29,198 nt of DNA from an uncultured Lachnospiraceae bacterium (GTDB taxonomy: Bacteria > Bacillota > Clostridia > Lachnospirales > Lachnospiraceae), in NCBI GenBank assembly GCA_902783735.1, contig CACZSE010000036.1:1-29198 (forward strand), in the 5' to 3' direction. The translations under genes and the position numbers were made by a program. The first letter of the stretch is position 1; each line of letters begins with the position of its first letter. Of this stretch, positions 16,801 through 23,685 are shown in pieces. Below the pieces are notes generated by a model, which saw only the letters and a list, made by a program, of their open reading frames with translations, was not told the origin of the DNA and ran no database searches.

Positions 16801-18358
16801 GATCTATCGCTCCCAACATGATCATTTCTCTGTATATCTCGTAATAGAATTTGTCGGAATCCACACAGAGTATCAGATGCCATCCGTTTCCTGTCTCCGA
16901 ACTGAAAACAATGACATTATTCCCTTCGATCCTTGTATTGAAGCTTCTGTGTTCATTGGAAGCTTTTACACGTTCAAACACTTCCTTATAATTCGGAAGA
17001 GCATCCTCAATTTTCTCTCCGCGAAGTTTAGCCTGTGAGCAACCCACAAGATATCCCGCATCGGTAGCGATGAATGCCAGCTGTTCATCGTTTGTGATCA
17101 TCTTTTCAACCGAATTCTGAATGTTCGATAAAGTAAAATCCATGGCGGTAACAACATCATTATCCGACAGGATATTTGATATGGTATAACAAAGCTCTCC
17201 TGTAGCCGCATCTATATAGGGTTCAGAAATATAAACCCTTCCCGCATTCTGTTTTGCGCCCGTATACCAGATCCTCTCTACAGCGTGATACTCTTTGGGC
17301 ATATCAAAATTCGGTATGATGGTCCAGTCACCGGAGGCTGCATACACATTGTAACAGTTTCCCCCGCTTATCTCGTTATAATAATCCCTTTGTTCATTTA
17401 TGTACCTTTCTAACTCATTGAGTCCCGCTTCGTCGTTTATAAGCTGCTCAATCCCCATTGAAAACCTTAACAGATCACTCTCCGCCCCGGATATCTCCTC
17501 CTGAAGATCTCCGCGAATATTATTGATCTGTATGGTGCCGATCTTGTCGGTCTGATCGGTACCTGCCTGGAATATGAGATTTATGTTGATAATGATGACC
17601 GTCACAAATATCAGAGCGATAACGAATATAAAGCTTTTACTTAGTCTTCTCGATCTTCCGGAGCGGTCTCTGATCCTTCTGTCTTCAAGCAATATTAAAA
17701 ATCCCAAAAATCCTATTGCTTCAAAGAACAGTTCTACCATGATAGAGAATGCACCCTGAATGATTATTCCGAATATTGCGATAAAGATCAGTATGAGTGT
17801 GGATGATCTGTCCATTCTGGACAATCTTTTTCTGTACATCACGAAAAAGACCGCACCGAGGATAACATATATCCCCGCCACGGCGTAGAGTAACCACATG
17901 TAGTCTCCGCGACTGTATGCGACATTATCATTGATATAAAACAATATCCCTGTAAACGGATTTATAAGGACCAGTATCTCTCCGATCATGAGCGGAGAGA
18001 GAAAAAGAGCCATGAACAGATTTCCTTTCTCTTTGCCCACCCCCGTCATATTTATGATATACAACGCAAATAAAGCTGAAAGGATTGTATGGAACAGAAA
18101 ATATATTTCATTGAGCACATACAATAATACCACACTTTTAAATGCGGCATAGCTCTCCGCCATAACCTCTAAAAACGAGGAAAGAGCCGAGATCATGAGT
18201 GTTACCAACATCATGAGATAAATACTGTGCTGATTTACTATTTTATTCCTAAATCCCTTGGGAAATGGAAAATATAAACTCTTTCTGTTTCTAATACAAT
18301 CCATGAAACAGAATAAAGTGATCACAAAAGCTGAAACTTCAAGGATAATCTCGTTCAT
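13877..18358 (-). CDS. Giant hybrid histidine kinase with two dCache sensors and an internal decayed HisKA
   Basis: 1493 residues. Order: about seven membrane helices (5-224), another membrane helix (242-263), dCache sensor 1 (about 270-505), membrane helix (515-535), a degenerate HisKA-like segment (548-610) with Thr556 at the histidine position, membrane helix (635-655), dCache sensor 2 (about 665-890), membrane helix (897-921), HisKA with His958 in MSHEIRTP, HATPase_c (about 1055-1175), receiver (about 1207-1325; Asp1257, Lys1310), and Hpt (about 1378-1490) with His1438 in VHSLKST. It looks like two receptor kinases joined end to end, the first having lost its ATPase. Both Cache domains carry an amino-acid-binding pattern. 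The Shine-Dalgarno site is poor: GGGGG lies 15 bases before ATG 18358. It is followed in the operon by the 777-residue kinase. Confidence 0.94.
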   Translation of the reverse strand: MNEIILEVSAFVITLFCFMDCIRNRKSLYFPFPKGFRNKIVNQHSIYLMMLVTLMISALSSFLEVMAESYAAFKSVVLLYVLNEIYFLFHTILSALFALYIINMTGVGKEKGNLFMALFLSPLMIGEILVLINPFTGILFYINDNVAYSRGDYMWLLYAVAGIYVILGAVFFVMYRKRLSRMDRSSTLILIFIAIFGIIIQGAFSIMVELFFEAIGFLGFLILLEDRRIRDRSGRSRRLSKSFIFVIALIFVTVIIININLIFQAGTDQTDKIGTIQINNIRGDLQEEISGAESDLLRFSMGIEQLINDEAGLNELERYINEQRDYYNEISGGNCYNVYAASGDWTIIPNFDMPKEYHAVERIWYTGAKQNAGRVYISEPYIDAATGELCYTISNILSDNDVVTAMDFTLSNIQNSVEKMITNDEQLAFIATDAGYLVGCSQAKLRGEKIEDALPNYKEVFERVKASNEHRSFNTRIEGNNVIVFSSETGNGWHLILCVDSDKFYYEIYREMIMLGAIDLLMVAVIIVFYTLTINNQEKMENTLVATESFLSGLSTKLKVPVRNIISMSEEQLKSESSDSQGALKDIRENGMRLRENLDNLFSYSNILRENMYEDGSQKQKKADSSSVKSTYIRNGVIGTLIFALLIGFLLCVSAYARWGSMRLNKEADKYNSEITLWIEQHQRILGMFVDVITADPSVLDDYDSAVGWMNDIAANYSDISACYIANPYREHSVIMNNGWVPEPDYRVEERQWYLDTERSGSGSSISAPYFDAQTGLYCITFSRIVYSKEGEFLGIFAIDCYIDKLIDVLDDSYSADGYAFMVDQDGTIINHPNKRYEMSMDSSTNIEDTEYVDVYHHGREYGIKDYDGNYVACFSEKSELSGFSVIVVRSWWSIYGTVVIVALIYVFVLVASVIAVSVLIKRFIRFQEETNVKLIEAADNAAAAGKAKSRFLAQMSHEIRTPINAVLGMNEMILRESKERDIRDYATNIKSSGKNLLALINSILDFSKIEEGKMEIIPVRYDTAAMIDNIVNSISGRAADKGLTFEAHVDEKLPSFLFGDDMRISQVAMNLLTNAVKYTKEGRVDLYIEETERKNDTISILFRVVDTGIGIKAEDMDKLYESFTRLDEERNRSIEGTGLGMTIVVRLLQMMGSRLNVTSEYRKGSDFSFIIDQTILDETEIGNYEEKAKVGADRENSDRYVYAPEAKLLVVDDNDMNIKVIKNLLKLNGIVPDSVDSGMDALNALSQNRYDIVLLDHMMPRMDGIETLKKAKEEGLIQAGTTVVALTANAVVGARETYLEAGFDDYLSKPVEVKALEHVLRQYLPEDIVELKTIDQPEEEEKTEPDDLKTSVDDEIIEFLPQDETGMTDDKNSDKSVFEELDQRGIDTQKGLFYCGKDKDFYRDILTDYMNSSERRLSELDQALANEDMSEYSIKVHSLKSTAKTVGDSEVFEKARELEFASKEGDIDKVRNGHGPLKDEYIKKADIIRELL
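16529..16717 (-). other. Decayed internal HisKA-like segment in the giant kinase
   Basis: It encodes residues 548-610. FLSGLSTKLKVPVRNII aligns with the H-box pattern FLAQMSHEIRTPINAVL, with Thr in place of His, and is followed by a second helix (ENGMRLRENLDNLFSYSNI) like the HisKA helix 2. No ATPase domain follows; a membrane helix does. Confidence 0.68.
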
Positions 18359-18405
18359 AGCGACTTAAAAAGTCCCCCTTAATCAGTTGGTATTTTTTCT
18401 TCTGC

Positions 18406-18414
18406 AGTATATCA
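18406..18414 (-). promoter_or_regulatory. Possible extended -10 promoter for the hybrid kinase pair
   Basis: On the minus strand, TGATATACT (TATACT at 18406-18411 with TGA before it) lies about 50 bases upstream of ATG 18358. I do not see a good -35 box at the usual distance. Confidence 0.4.
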
Positions 18415-18446
18415 CATCAGACAGATACAAATTCCGTCGGTCAGAT

Positions 18447-20432
18447 TTACAGATCAAATAAACCCTCCGGTCTGTGATTCATGATATCCTGCTGTGTATA
18501 TCCTTTTACATGCTCCGAAGACTGAAGGATTCCATGAACAGTCTCTTTTGTTATGGAAGGAATGAGTGGTTTTGACAGATAGTCGGTAATACCGAGTTCT
18601 CTGATCTTTTTAATGGTCTCCATACTCTTGTCCCCGGACATTAAGATGACCGGAGCGTCCGTCGATCTCCTGATCTTTTCATACAGACTGAATCCGTCCG
18701 TATCGGGCATCTTAAGATCCATTATGATAAGATCCGGTTTTATGTTATCGACCAGTTCTACAGCCTCTATTTCATTCTGTGCGGATACTACAGAGATATT
18801 CTCGATATCATGCAGAATGTACTTAACGCTTTTTACACTGATAGCATCATCATCAACTACCATGATCCTGCTCAGTGTTTCCTCTTTTTGTTTTAATTCA
18901 TAATGCGTATCTTCATCCATGATCTGCAGCATGATATCCGCGATCTTCGGATCAAACTGAGTACCTTTTCCCCGAATTATCTCGGCGCGGACTTCTGACT
19001 GCTCAAGTGCTTTTCTGTAGCTTCTGTCACTTGCCATGGCATCGTATGCATCGGCAACTGCAATTATCCTTGCTATCTCGGGAATATTTTCATTTTCAAG
19101 TCCGTTGGGGTAACCTGTTCCGTCATACCTCTCGTGGTGATATTTTACACCATAGCCTATATTCTCATCGCTCTGAATATCACGTAAGATATGAAAACCG
19201 CTGCTCGGATGAATGCGAATAGAATCAAATTCCTCTTCGGAAAGCTTACCGGGTTTATTTATCACACTTTCGGGTACCCTTACCTTTCCTATATCGTGAA
19301 GAAGGCCCGCATTGTAGATGATCTTTTGCTCTTTTTCACTTTTCCCCATCCGCTTAGCGATCATTAGAGCATATTCGGCAACACGGTGAGAATGTCCGCT
19401 TGTGTATCTGTCCTTTGCATCTATGACAGAGGCAAGTGAACGTATCATGCCCAGATTTGTCTTTTGGAGCTGTTCCAAAGTCTCCTGCTCACTCTTCTCG
19501 GCTTTTGTGATCCTCTTTATCGAGAATACACTCAGTATGACTATTATGAGAAATATCAGTATAGAAAGAGCTATGCCTGCCATGATCTGTGATCTGATAT
19601 TGTTATACAATAAAGCATTATTCGCTATTATCACAACATACCAGTCTTTTTCTATGCAGGTTGAAAAAACAGTTGACAGTTCACCGTTGAGCATTACATC
19701 AAAACCGTTCTCACCACCGGCATATACCCTTGACAAGAGACTTGCGTATTGCGGATCTATCCTGTAATTCTGCCCTACTTCTTTTCGGTCATAATGAGCG
19801 ATCACCAGACCGTCTGCATCAACTATAAAGCCGTAGCCCATGTCACCCATTGTCATTTTTTCCGTGATATTCTGAATCTCGTTTAAAACTATATCAAGAG
19901 CAAGAACACTTTTTTTATCCGATAACATCTGACAAAATGAAATGATAGTCTGACCTGTCTCAGCATCAACATAAGGTGAAGACATGACCATCTCACCGTT
20001 ACCCTTCAAGGCTTCTTTATACCAGTCACGCTCTCTTGGATCATAATCAGCAGGCGGCACCCATCCGCTGCCATCCAGATATGTTTCGTTCAGATAACCG
20101 TATATGCCTGTAAAATTCTCATCAAACTGTCCCTTCATCTGCTCTGACTGAGCCTGCAGATAGTCTAACAGTTCTTCGGTACTTGCTCCCTTTTGAATCA
20201 GATGATTCATGGTCTCAGTTGCAAACCACAAAACATTTCCGCCTTTATCCAGGTAGTTTTCCACCATGGTCGCCTGGCTTTTCATATTACTGATCCCCAG
20301 GTCCTTTACGTTATTGACAGAGCTTTTGTAATATGAGTTAAAAATGACAGCAAGCATCAAAGCCTGCAATAAGAATATCAACAGGATAACAAGCATAAAC
20401 TGTCTGGTTATAGTACTTCTATTCTTTTTCAA
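18447..20432 (-). CDS. Cache-HD-GYP c-di-GMP phosphodiesterase with C-terminal receiver domain
   Basis: 661 residues from the preferred TTG start. Membrane helix (about 12-33), dCache ectodomain (about 40-275), membrane helix (about 280-305), short coiled linker, HD-GYP domain (about 325-505) and receiver (about 521-635). The HD-GYP part shows GLLHDIGK with His379-Asp380 and HHERYDGTGYPNGL around 432-445, the full motif for hydrolysing c-di-GMP. The receiver has Asp527-529, phospho-acceptor Asp572 in IIMDLKMPDTDG and Lys621. Receivers are usually N-terminal to HD-GYP; here it is C-terminal on a membrane receptor. TTG 20432 is favoured by GGAAGGA 10 bases upstream; an earlier TTG at 20462 lacks this. 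It follows the lipoprotein gene and the S1 gene and is probably co-transcribed. Confidence 0.94.
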   Translation of the reverse strand: MKKNRSTITRQFMLVILLIFLLQALMLAVIFNSYYKSSVNNVKDLGISNMKSQATMVENYLDKGGNVLWFATETMNHLIQKGASTEELLDYLQAQSEQMKGQFDENFTGIYGYLNETYLDGSGWVPPADYDPRERDWYKEALKGNGEMVMSSPYVDAETGQTIISFCQMLSDKKSVLALDIVLNEIQNITEKMTMGDMGYGFIVDADGLVIAHYDRKEVGQNYRIDPQYASLLSRVYAGGENGFDVMLNGELSTVFSTCIEKDWYVVIIANNALLYNNIRSQIMAGIALSILIFLIIVILSVFSIKRITKAEKSEQETLEQLQKTNLGMIRSLASVIDAKDRYTSGHSHRVAEYALMIAKRMGKSEKEQKIIYNAGLLHDIGKVRVPESVINKPGKLSEEEFDSIRIHPSSGFHILRDIQSDENIGYGVKYHHERYDGTGYPNGLENENIPEIARIIAVADAYDAMASDRSYRKALEQSEVRAEIIRGKGTQFDPKIADIMLQIMDEDTHYELKQKEETLSRIMVVDDDAISVKSVKYILHDIENISVVSAQNEIEAVELVDNIKPDLIIMDLKMPDTDGFSLYEKIRRSTDAPVILMSGDKSMETIKKIRELGITDYLSKPLIPSITKETVHGILQSSEHVKGYTQQDIMNHRPEGLFDL

Positions 20433-20442
20433 ATTGCTACTT

Positions 20443-20449
20443 TCCTTCC
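20443..20449 (-). promoter_or_regulatory. Ribosome binding site supporting a TTG start for the HD-GYP gene
   Basis: GGAAGGA lies 10 bases upstream of TTG 20432. There is no ATG before the first membrane helix, so a TTG start is needed in any case. Confidence 0.5.
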
Positions 20450-20472
20450 GTATTTTTCGCAATCATCTTTAA

Positions 20473-20949
20473 CTACCGATCGATCATCTCATTTAAGCTT
20501 TGTGAATATGCCATATATTTGGCATTCAGCCTCTGACTTAAGCCAACATGATCATCTTCTCCGGTAGGATTTATGGATGACATCCTCGACATGGTCTGCG
20601 CACCCTCTTCGTACAATGCTTTCAGTGATGAATCCATATCTTTAAACATATCTGCCAGCTCGTTCGTATCAGCCCCGTCTTCCTTTGCCTTTTTTATATC
20701 TTTTGAAAAGCCGGAATACATGCTCGCCAGTTTCTTTTCGTAATCTTCGCAGACTTCCTCATATGTTGAATATGTAGCCTTGTTTGAAGCATCGGACAGA
20801 TCCGATACCTGATCCTTAAGATCGGTACCTATATTGACAAATACCTGATCGGATGTCGAAACAGTCTGTTCTTTTTCTTCTTTTGCACAGGCACTCATCA
20901 ATGTAATGCACATTGTCAGGAAGATCAATGCTCCAAGCTTTCTAATCAT
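20473..20949 (-). CDS. Small lipoprotein of unknown function
   Basis: 158 residues. An N-terminal signal (MIRKLGALIFLTMCITLMSAC) with lipobox-like LMSAC puts the lipidated cysteine at residue 21, so the mature protein is anchored on the outer face of the membrane. The rest is hydrophilic and mostly helical (SDASNKATYSTYEEVCEDYEKKL, ADMFKDMDSSLKALYEEG). I do not recognise a domain. AAGGAG lies 8 bases before ATG 20949. It sits between the S1 gene (13-base gap) and the Cache-HD-GYP receptor, so a role as accessory protein of that receptor's ectodomain is possible but only an inference. Confidence 0.85.
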   Translation of the reverse strand: MIRKLGALIFLTMCITLMSACAKEEKEQTVSTSDQVFVNIGTDLKDQVSDLSDASNKATYSTYEEVCEDYEKKLASMYSGFSKDIKKAKEDGADTNELADMFKDMDSSLKALYEEGAQTMSRMSSINPTGEDDHVGLSQRLNAKYMAYSQSLNEMIDR

Positions 20950-20962
20950 GAATCAAACTCCT

Positions 20963-21667
20963 TTATTCAAACTTAAAGCCTTTTAACAGGTCTCCAAGTG
21001 ATGTTCCGATATTTTCGGACTCAGGTATAACGATCTCCTCCGGCTCTTCAACCGCTTCTTCAGGGTTTTCCAAAAGTGCTTTTATTGAAAGCGATACTTT
21101 TCCGTCCTTTATATCAATGACCTTTACATCGACCTTTTCGCCTTCTTTGAGCATCACGCCGGGGTGTTTGATCCTTTTATGTGATATCTGGGAAATATGT
21201 ACAAGTCCCGATATGCCGTCACCGATATCCACAAATGCGCCGTAATCCTTGATAGTTGCGACCGTACCGTTAAACACCTGTCCGACTTTAATATCCGATA
21301 TTTTTTTCTTCTGATCCATTTTCTGTTTCTCTTTCAGTATCTCTTTTGCGGAAAGGATCAGCTTATCCTCGTCGATATTGGCTTCAAAGACTCTTACTTC
21401 CAGCTCTTTTCCCAAAAACGGATTGCAATCATCTATTCTTTCAAGCGAAAGTTTTGAAACCGGTATAAATGCCCTTATTCCTTCAAAATCAGCAACCACA
21501 CCGCCCTTAACTATACCTGTGACGGTAACCTTTATATTCTCCTGTGAAGCCTTAAGCTCTTCGGCTTTTCTCCATGCAAGCAGTGCATCGGTATCGTGGA
21601 CACCGTCACCCATGAGGCTGTAAGATTCCTCGAGCAGGTTTTCATAATCCTTCATTGATTCTTCCAT
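20963..21667 (-). CDS. Protein with two S1 RNA-binding domains (ribosomal protein S1-like)
   Basis: 234 residues. The first S1 domain (about 44-108) begins VTVTGIVKGGVVADFEGIRAFIPVSKLS. The second (about 126-196) is a classic one: GQVFNGTVATIKDYGAFVDIGDGISGLVHISQIS. An acidic linker and a short C-terminal helix (LGDLLKGFKFE) end the protein. The full S1 of other phyla has four to six domains; short forms occur in Firmicutes and may help mRNA binding on the 30S subunit or RNA turnover. ATG 21667 has AGGAG 11 bases upstream; ATG 21655 is an alternative. It appears to lead the lipoprotein/HD-GYP operon. Confidence 0.92.
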   Translation of the reverse strand: MEESMKDYENLLEESYSLMGDGVHDTDALLAWRKAEELKASQENIKVTVTGIVKGGVVADFEGIRAFIPVSKLSLERIDDCNPFLGKELEVRVFEANIDEDKLILSAKEILKEKQKMDQKKKISDIKVGQVFNGTVATIKDYGAFVDIGDGISGLVHISQISHKRIKHPGVMLKEGEKVDVKVIDIKDGKVSLSIKALLENPEEAVEEPEEIVIPESENIGTSLGDLLKGFKFE

Positions 21668-21733
21668 CTTCTTTTTTTCTCCTTTATCTTATCTTTACTC
21701 AAAATCACCGAATCCGGATTTGTCGCTACTGTC

Positions 21734-21742
21734 AGTATACCA
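21734..21742 (-). promoter_or_regulatory. Possible promoter for the S1-domain operon
   Basis: On the minus strand, TGGTATACT (TATACT at 21734-21739 with TGG before it) is an extended -10, about 65 bases upstream of ATG 21667. A second perfect TATAAT lies at 21754-21759. Neither has a clear -35 box. Confidence 0.38.
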
Positions 21743-21767
21743 TAAATTTGTATATTATACGCTCCTG

Positions 21768-22763
21768 TCAGCCAATCCCATACTGTCTGTTTATCCTCAT
21801 TATCTCTTCATTTACTCTGTTCAGTACATTTTTCGGTCCGACTATCCTTACATCCTCTCCAAGTGCAAATATCCATCCCAGAAAATGCTGGCTCATGGCC
21901 ACTTTAAGCCTTACGGTGCAGTGTTCTTTATCTTCAGGTTTAAATGATATATCCGTTCCGAATCTGTCTATAAATACTCCGCACATATCATTTTTAAGCC
22001 ATACGACCACATCTTCCTCCTCGCCGCCAAACATTGCGAAGTTCTTTTTTGAATAGTCCGCCGTATCAAATCTTTCGAAGTACTCTTTTCCATCTCTCGG
22101 CTTATCGACAGGCGATATCTTTGCCATTTTATCGACCCTGTAGTGTTTGACTTTGTCATCATTTGAATCATAACCTATAAGATAATAATTCTCATCATCC
22201 CAGGTTAACGCCCAAGGGCTTATCTCATAAAATGCACCGTCATGTCTGAATTCCTGCTCTTTTTTGATGTTCCAGCTGTAGTACTTAAACTTTATCTTTT
22301 TATTCTCGGACAGAGCAAAGTGTATTGTATCGACAGTGTTATATATACTTTCGTTCATTGACTTTATGCGTTTTTGAACAAATACCTGTCTTTGCAGCTG
22401 CTTTGCTTCGTATCGGCTGCACTGACTCTCAAGCTTTTTTATCAGCTCATTTGATTTTCTGACGGTTATAAATTTGGAAGACTGGATAGCATCAACCAAA
22501 AGCTTCAACTCCGGCAATTCAAACAACCTGCCCACAACATGATATCCCGTCCAGCGTCCCTTGTTTACACTTTCTATCTGTATACCCAATTTCTCAAGAT
22601 CGACCAGATCGATATACAGGCTTTTCCTGTCGGCGCCCACTTCTACTTTATCCAATTCTTCTATGATCTGCGGCATGGTCAGAAAATGATCGGCATCTGT
22701 CTTATTGATCATAATCTGAGCAAGACGGTACAGTTTGATCTTCTGGTTTACACTTCTGGACAT
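21768..22763 (-). CDS. WYL-domain transcriptional regulator
   Basis: 331 residues. An N-terminal winged helix (about 5-75, with DRKSLYIDLVDLEKLG as the likely recognition region) is followed by a linker helix bundle and the WYL domain (about 138-225) with SPWALTWDDENYYLIGYD, covering the family's conserved W, Y and L positions. A C-terminal WCX extension follows (VVVWLKNDMCGVFIDRFG onward). WYL regulators bind small ligands or nucleic acid and often control stress or defence genes. No obvious target lies next to it, so it may be global or autoregulatory. AGGG lies about 8 bases before ATG 22763, and a promoter with perfect TATAAT precedes it. Confidence 0.93.
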   Translation of the reverse strand: MSRSVNQKIKLYRLAQIMINKTDADHFLTMPQIIEELDKVEVGADRKSLYIDLVDLEKLGIQIESVNKGRWTGYHVVGRLFELPELKLLVDAIQSSKFITVRKSNELIKKLESQCSRYEAKQLQRQVFVQKRIKSMNESIYNTVDTIHFALSENKKIKFKYYSWNIKKEQEFRHDGAFYEISPWALTWDDENYYLIGYDSNDDKVKHYRVDKMAKISPVDKPRDGKEYFERFDTADYSKKNFAMFGGEEEDVVVWLKNDMCGVFIDRFGTDISFKPEDKEHCTVRLKVAMSQHFLGWIFALGEDVRIVGPKNVLNRVNEEIMRINRQYGIG

Positions 22764-22800
22764 ATCATTACCCTCTCTTTTTGCTTAACCCTGCAAAAAC

Positions 22801-22809
22801 ATTATATCA
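22801..22809 (-). promoter_or_regulatory. Extended -10 promoter for the WYL regulator
   Basis: On the minus strand, TGATATAAT (TATAAT at 22801-22806) lies about 38 bases upstream of ATG 22763. A -35 box at 17-18 bases is not recognisable; an extended -10 can compensate. Confidence 0.55.
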
Positions 22810-22856
22810 TAACAGTCACGTTCATCCTCAGCGACCGTCCTTTACAGATTAGTACT

Positions 22857-23579
22857 TCAGTCCAGCCTTTCCCAATCATTTGTATAGCGTTCCCTGAACC
22901 TTCCCGAAAAAGCAGGTTCTATTCCGGCCGCATACAGATGTGAAGTATCTCCAAAAGCCAGCATCCTGAACTGTGCTATTCCTTCGCGTCTTTCTTCCGT
23001 AACAACCGTCGTCACGGATGTGGGTGCAGCTATCGTACTGTGCCAAAGCACAAAAGGCGAAAGATTTAACAGATAAGATAACAATATACATTCTAAGCCA
23101 AAATGACAGAACAATACAATGGTATCGCTGTTCGGTTCTAACACCTTAAAGATCTTTCCCTCTTTTTTATATCCGTGCCTTTCCAAAAAAGCCGAAAACT
23201 CCGCGTATACCCAATCACGTTCCTTTTGCACTCCTGCCTCCTCCAGTGCCGGGTACTGAGTCCATCTGTCAAAGTCAAAGGCATATGGCATATTCGTCCA
23301 ATCCTGCGGAAGCCAGTCCCATGCAACTCCCAATTTCTGCGGGCGATTAACCTTCGGTGCAAACTCCCTAAGCCATTCAAGTTCTTCTGCCTTCATATTC
23401 ATTTTTTTAAGACTCGTTTCAGCGGTCTCTTTTGCTCTTCCAAGCGGTGATACATAACATTCATCCGCTTTTATATTCTTCATCCTTTCGGATAACGCTT
23501 CAGCTTCCAAACGTCCCTGACTCGTCAACGCATCATTCTCATAATCCGGATCTCCATGCCTGACAATAAGCAATCGCAT
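22857..23579 (-). CDS. Histidine phosphatase superfamily (phosphoglycerate mutase-like) protein
   Basis: 240 residues. The catalytic RHG motif is at residues 7-9 (LLIVRHGDPDYEND), with Arg48 in SPLGRAKETA and the second histidine, His159, in LFCHFG. This is a branch-1 histidine phosphatase. The insert DWLPQDWTNMPYAFDFDRW and the C-terminal LYAAGIEPAFSGRF are features of a clostridial subgroup whose substrate I cannot name; it is unlikely to be glycolytic phosphoglycerate mutase. GGAGG lies 8 bases before ATG 23579. The gene follows the chemoreceptor's terminator, so it should have its own promoter within 23590-23640, but only a weak TATGTT-like -10 is visible. Confidence 0.92.
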   Translation of the reverse strand: MRLLIVRHGDPDYENDALTSQGRLEAEALSERMKNIKADECYVSPLGRAKETAETSLKKMNMKAEELEWLREFAPKVNRPQKLGVAWDWLPQDWTNMPYAFDFDRWTQYPALEEAGVQKERDWVYAEFSAFLERHGYKKEGKIFKVLEPNSDTIVLFCHFGLECILLSYLLNLSPFVLWHSTIAAPTSVTTVVTEERREGIAQFRMLAFGDTSHLYAAGIEPAFSGRFRERYTNDWERLD

Positions 23580-23626
23580 TTATTTTTCCTCCTTTTCTGC
23601 CTTAACATATTAACACAGATCATAAA

Positions 23627-23655
23627 AACAAAAAATCCCGATCACTCGAGATTTT
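23627..23655 (-). terminator. Intrinsic terminator of the chemoreceptor gene
   Basis: On the minus strand, AAAATCTCG (23655-23647) pairs with CGGGATTTT (23640-23632) across a 6-base loop, with one G-U pair, followed by further T residues. It lies about 30 bases after the receptor stop at 23686. Confidence 0.78.
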
Positions 23656-23685
23656 CTGCTTTTATATTATGAAATTGATCTTTGT

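Noticed and set aside
13877..18358. Frameshift or assembly artefact joining two kinases
   Set aside because: The frame is open throughout 1493 codons and the linker between the halves is a recognisable HisKA relic followed by a membrane helix. A true fusion is the simpler reading, although an assembly check is suggested.
21668..21767. Riboswitch or ribosomal-protein leader before the S1-domain gene
   Set aside because: Only about 100 bases are available, containing -10 elements and no convincing paired structure.
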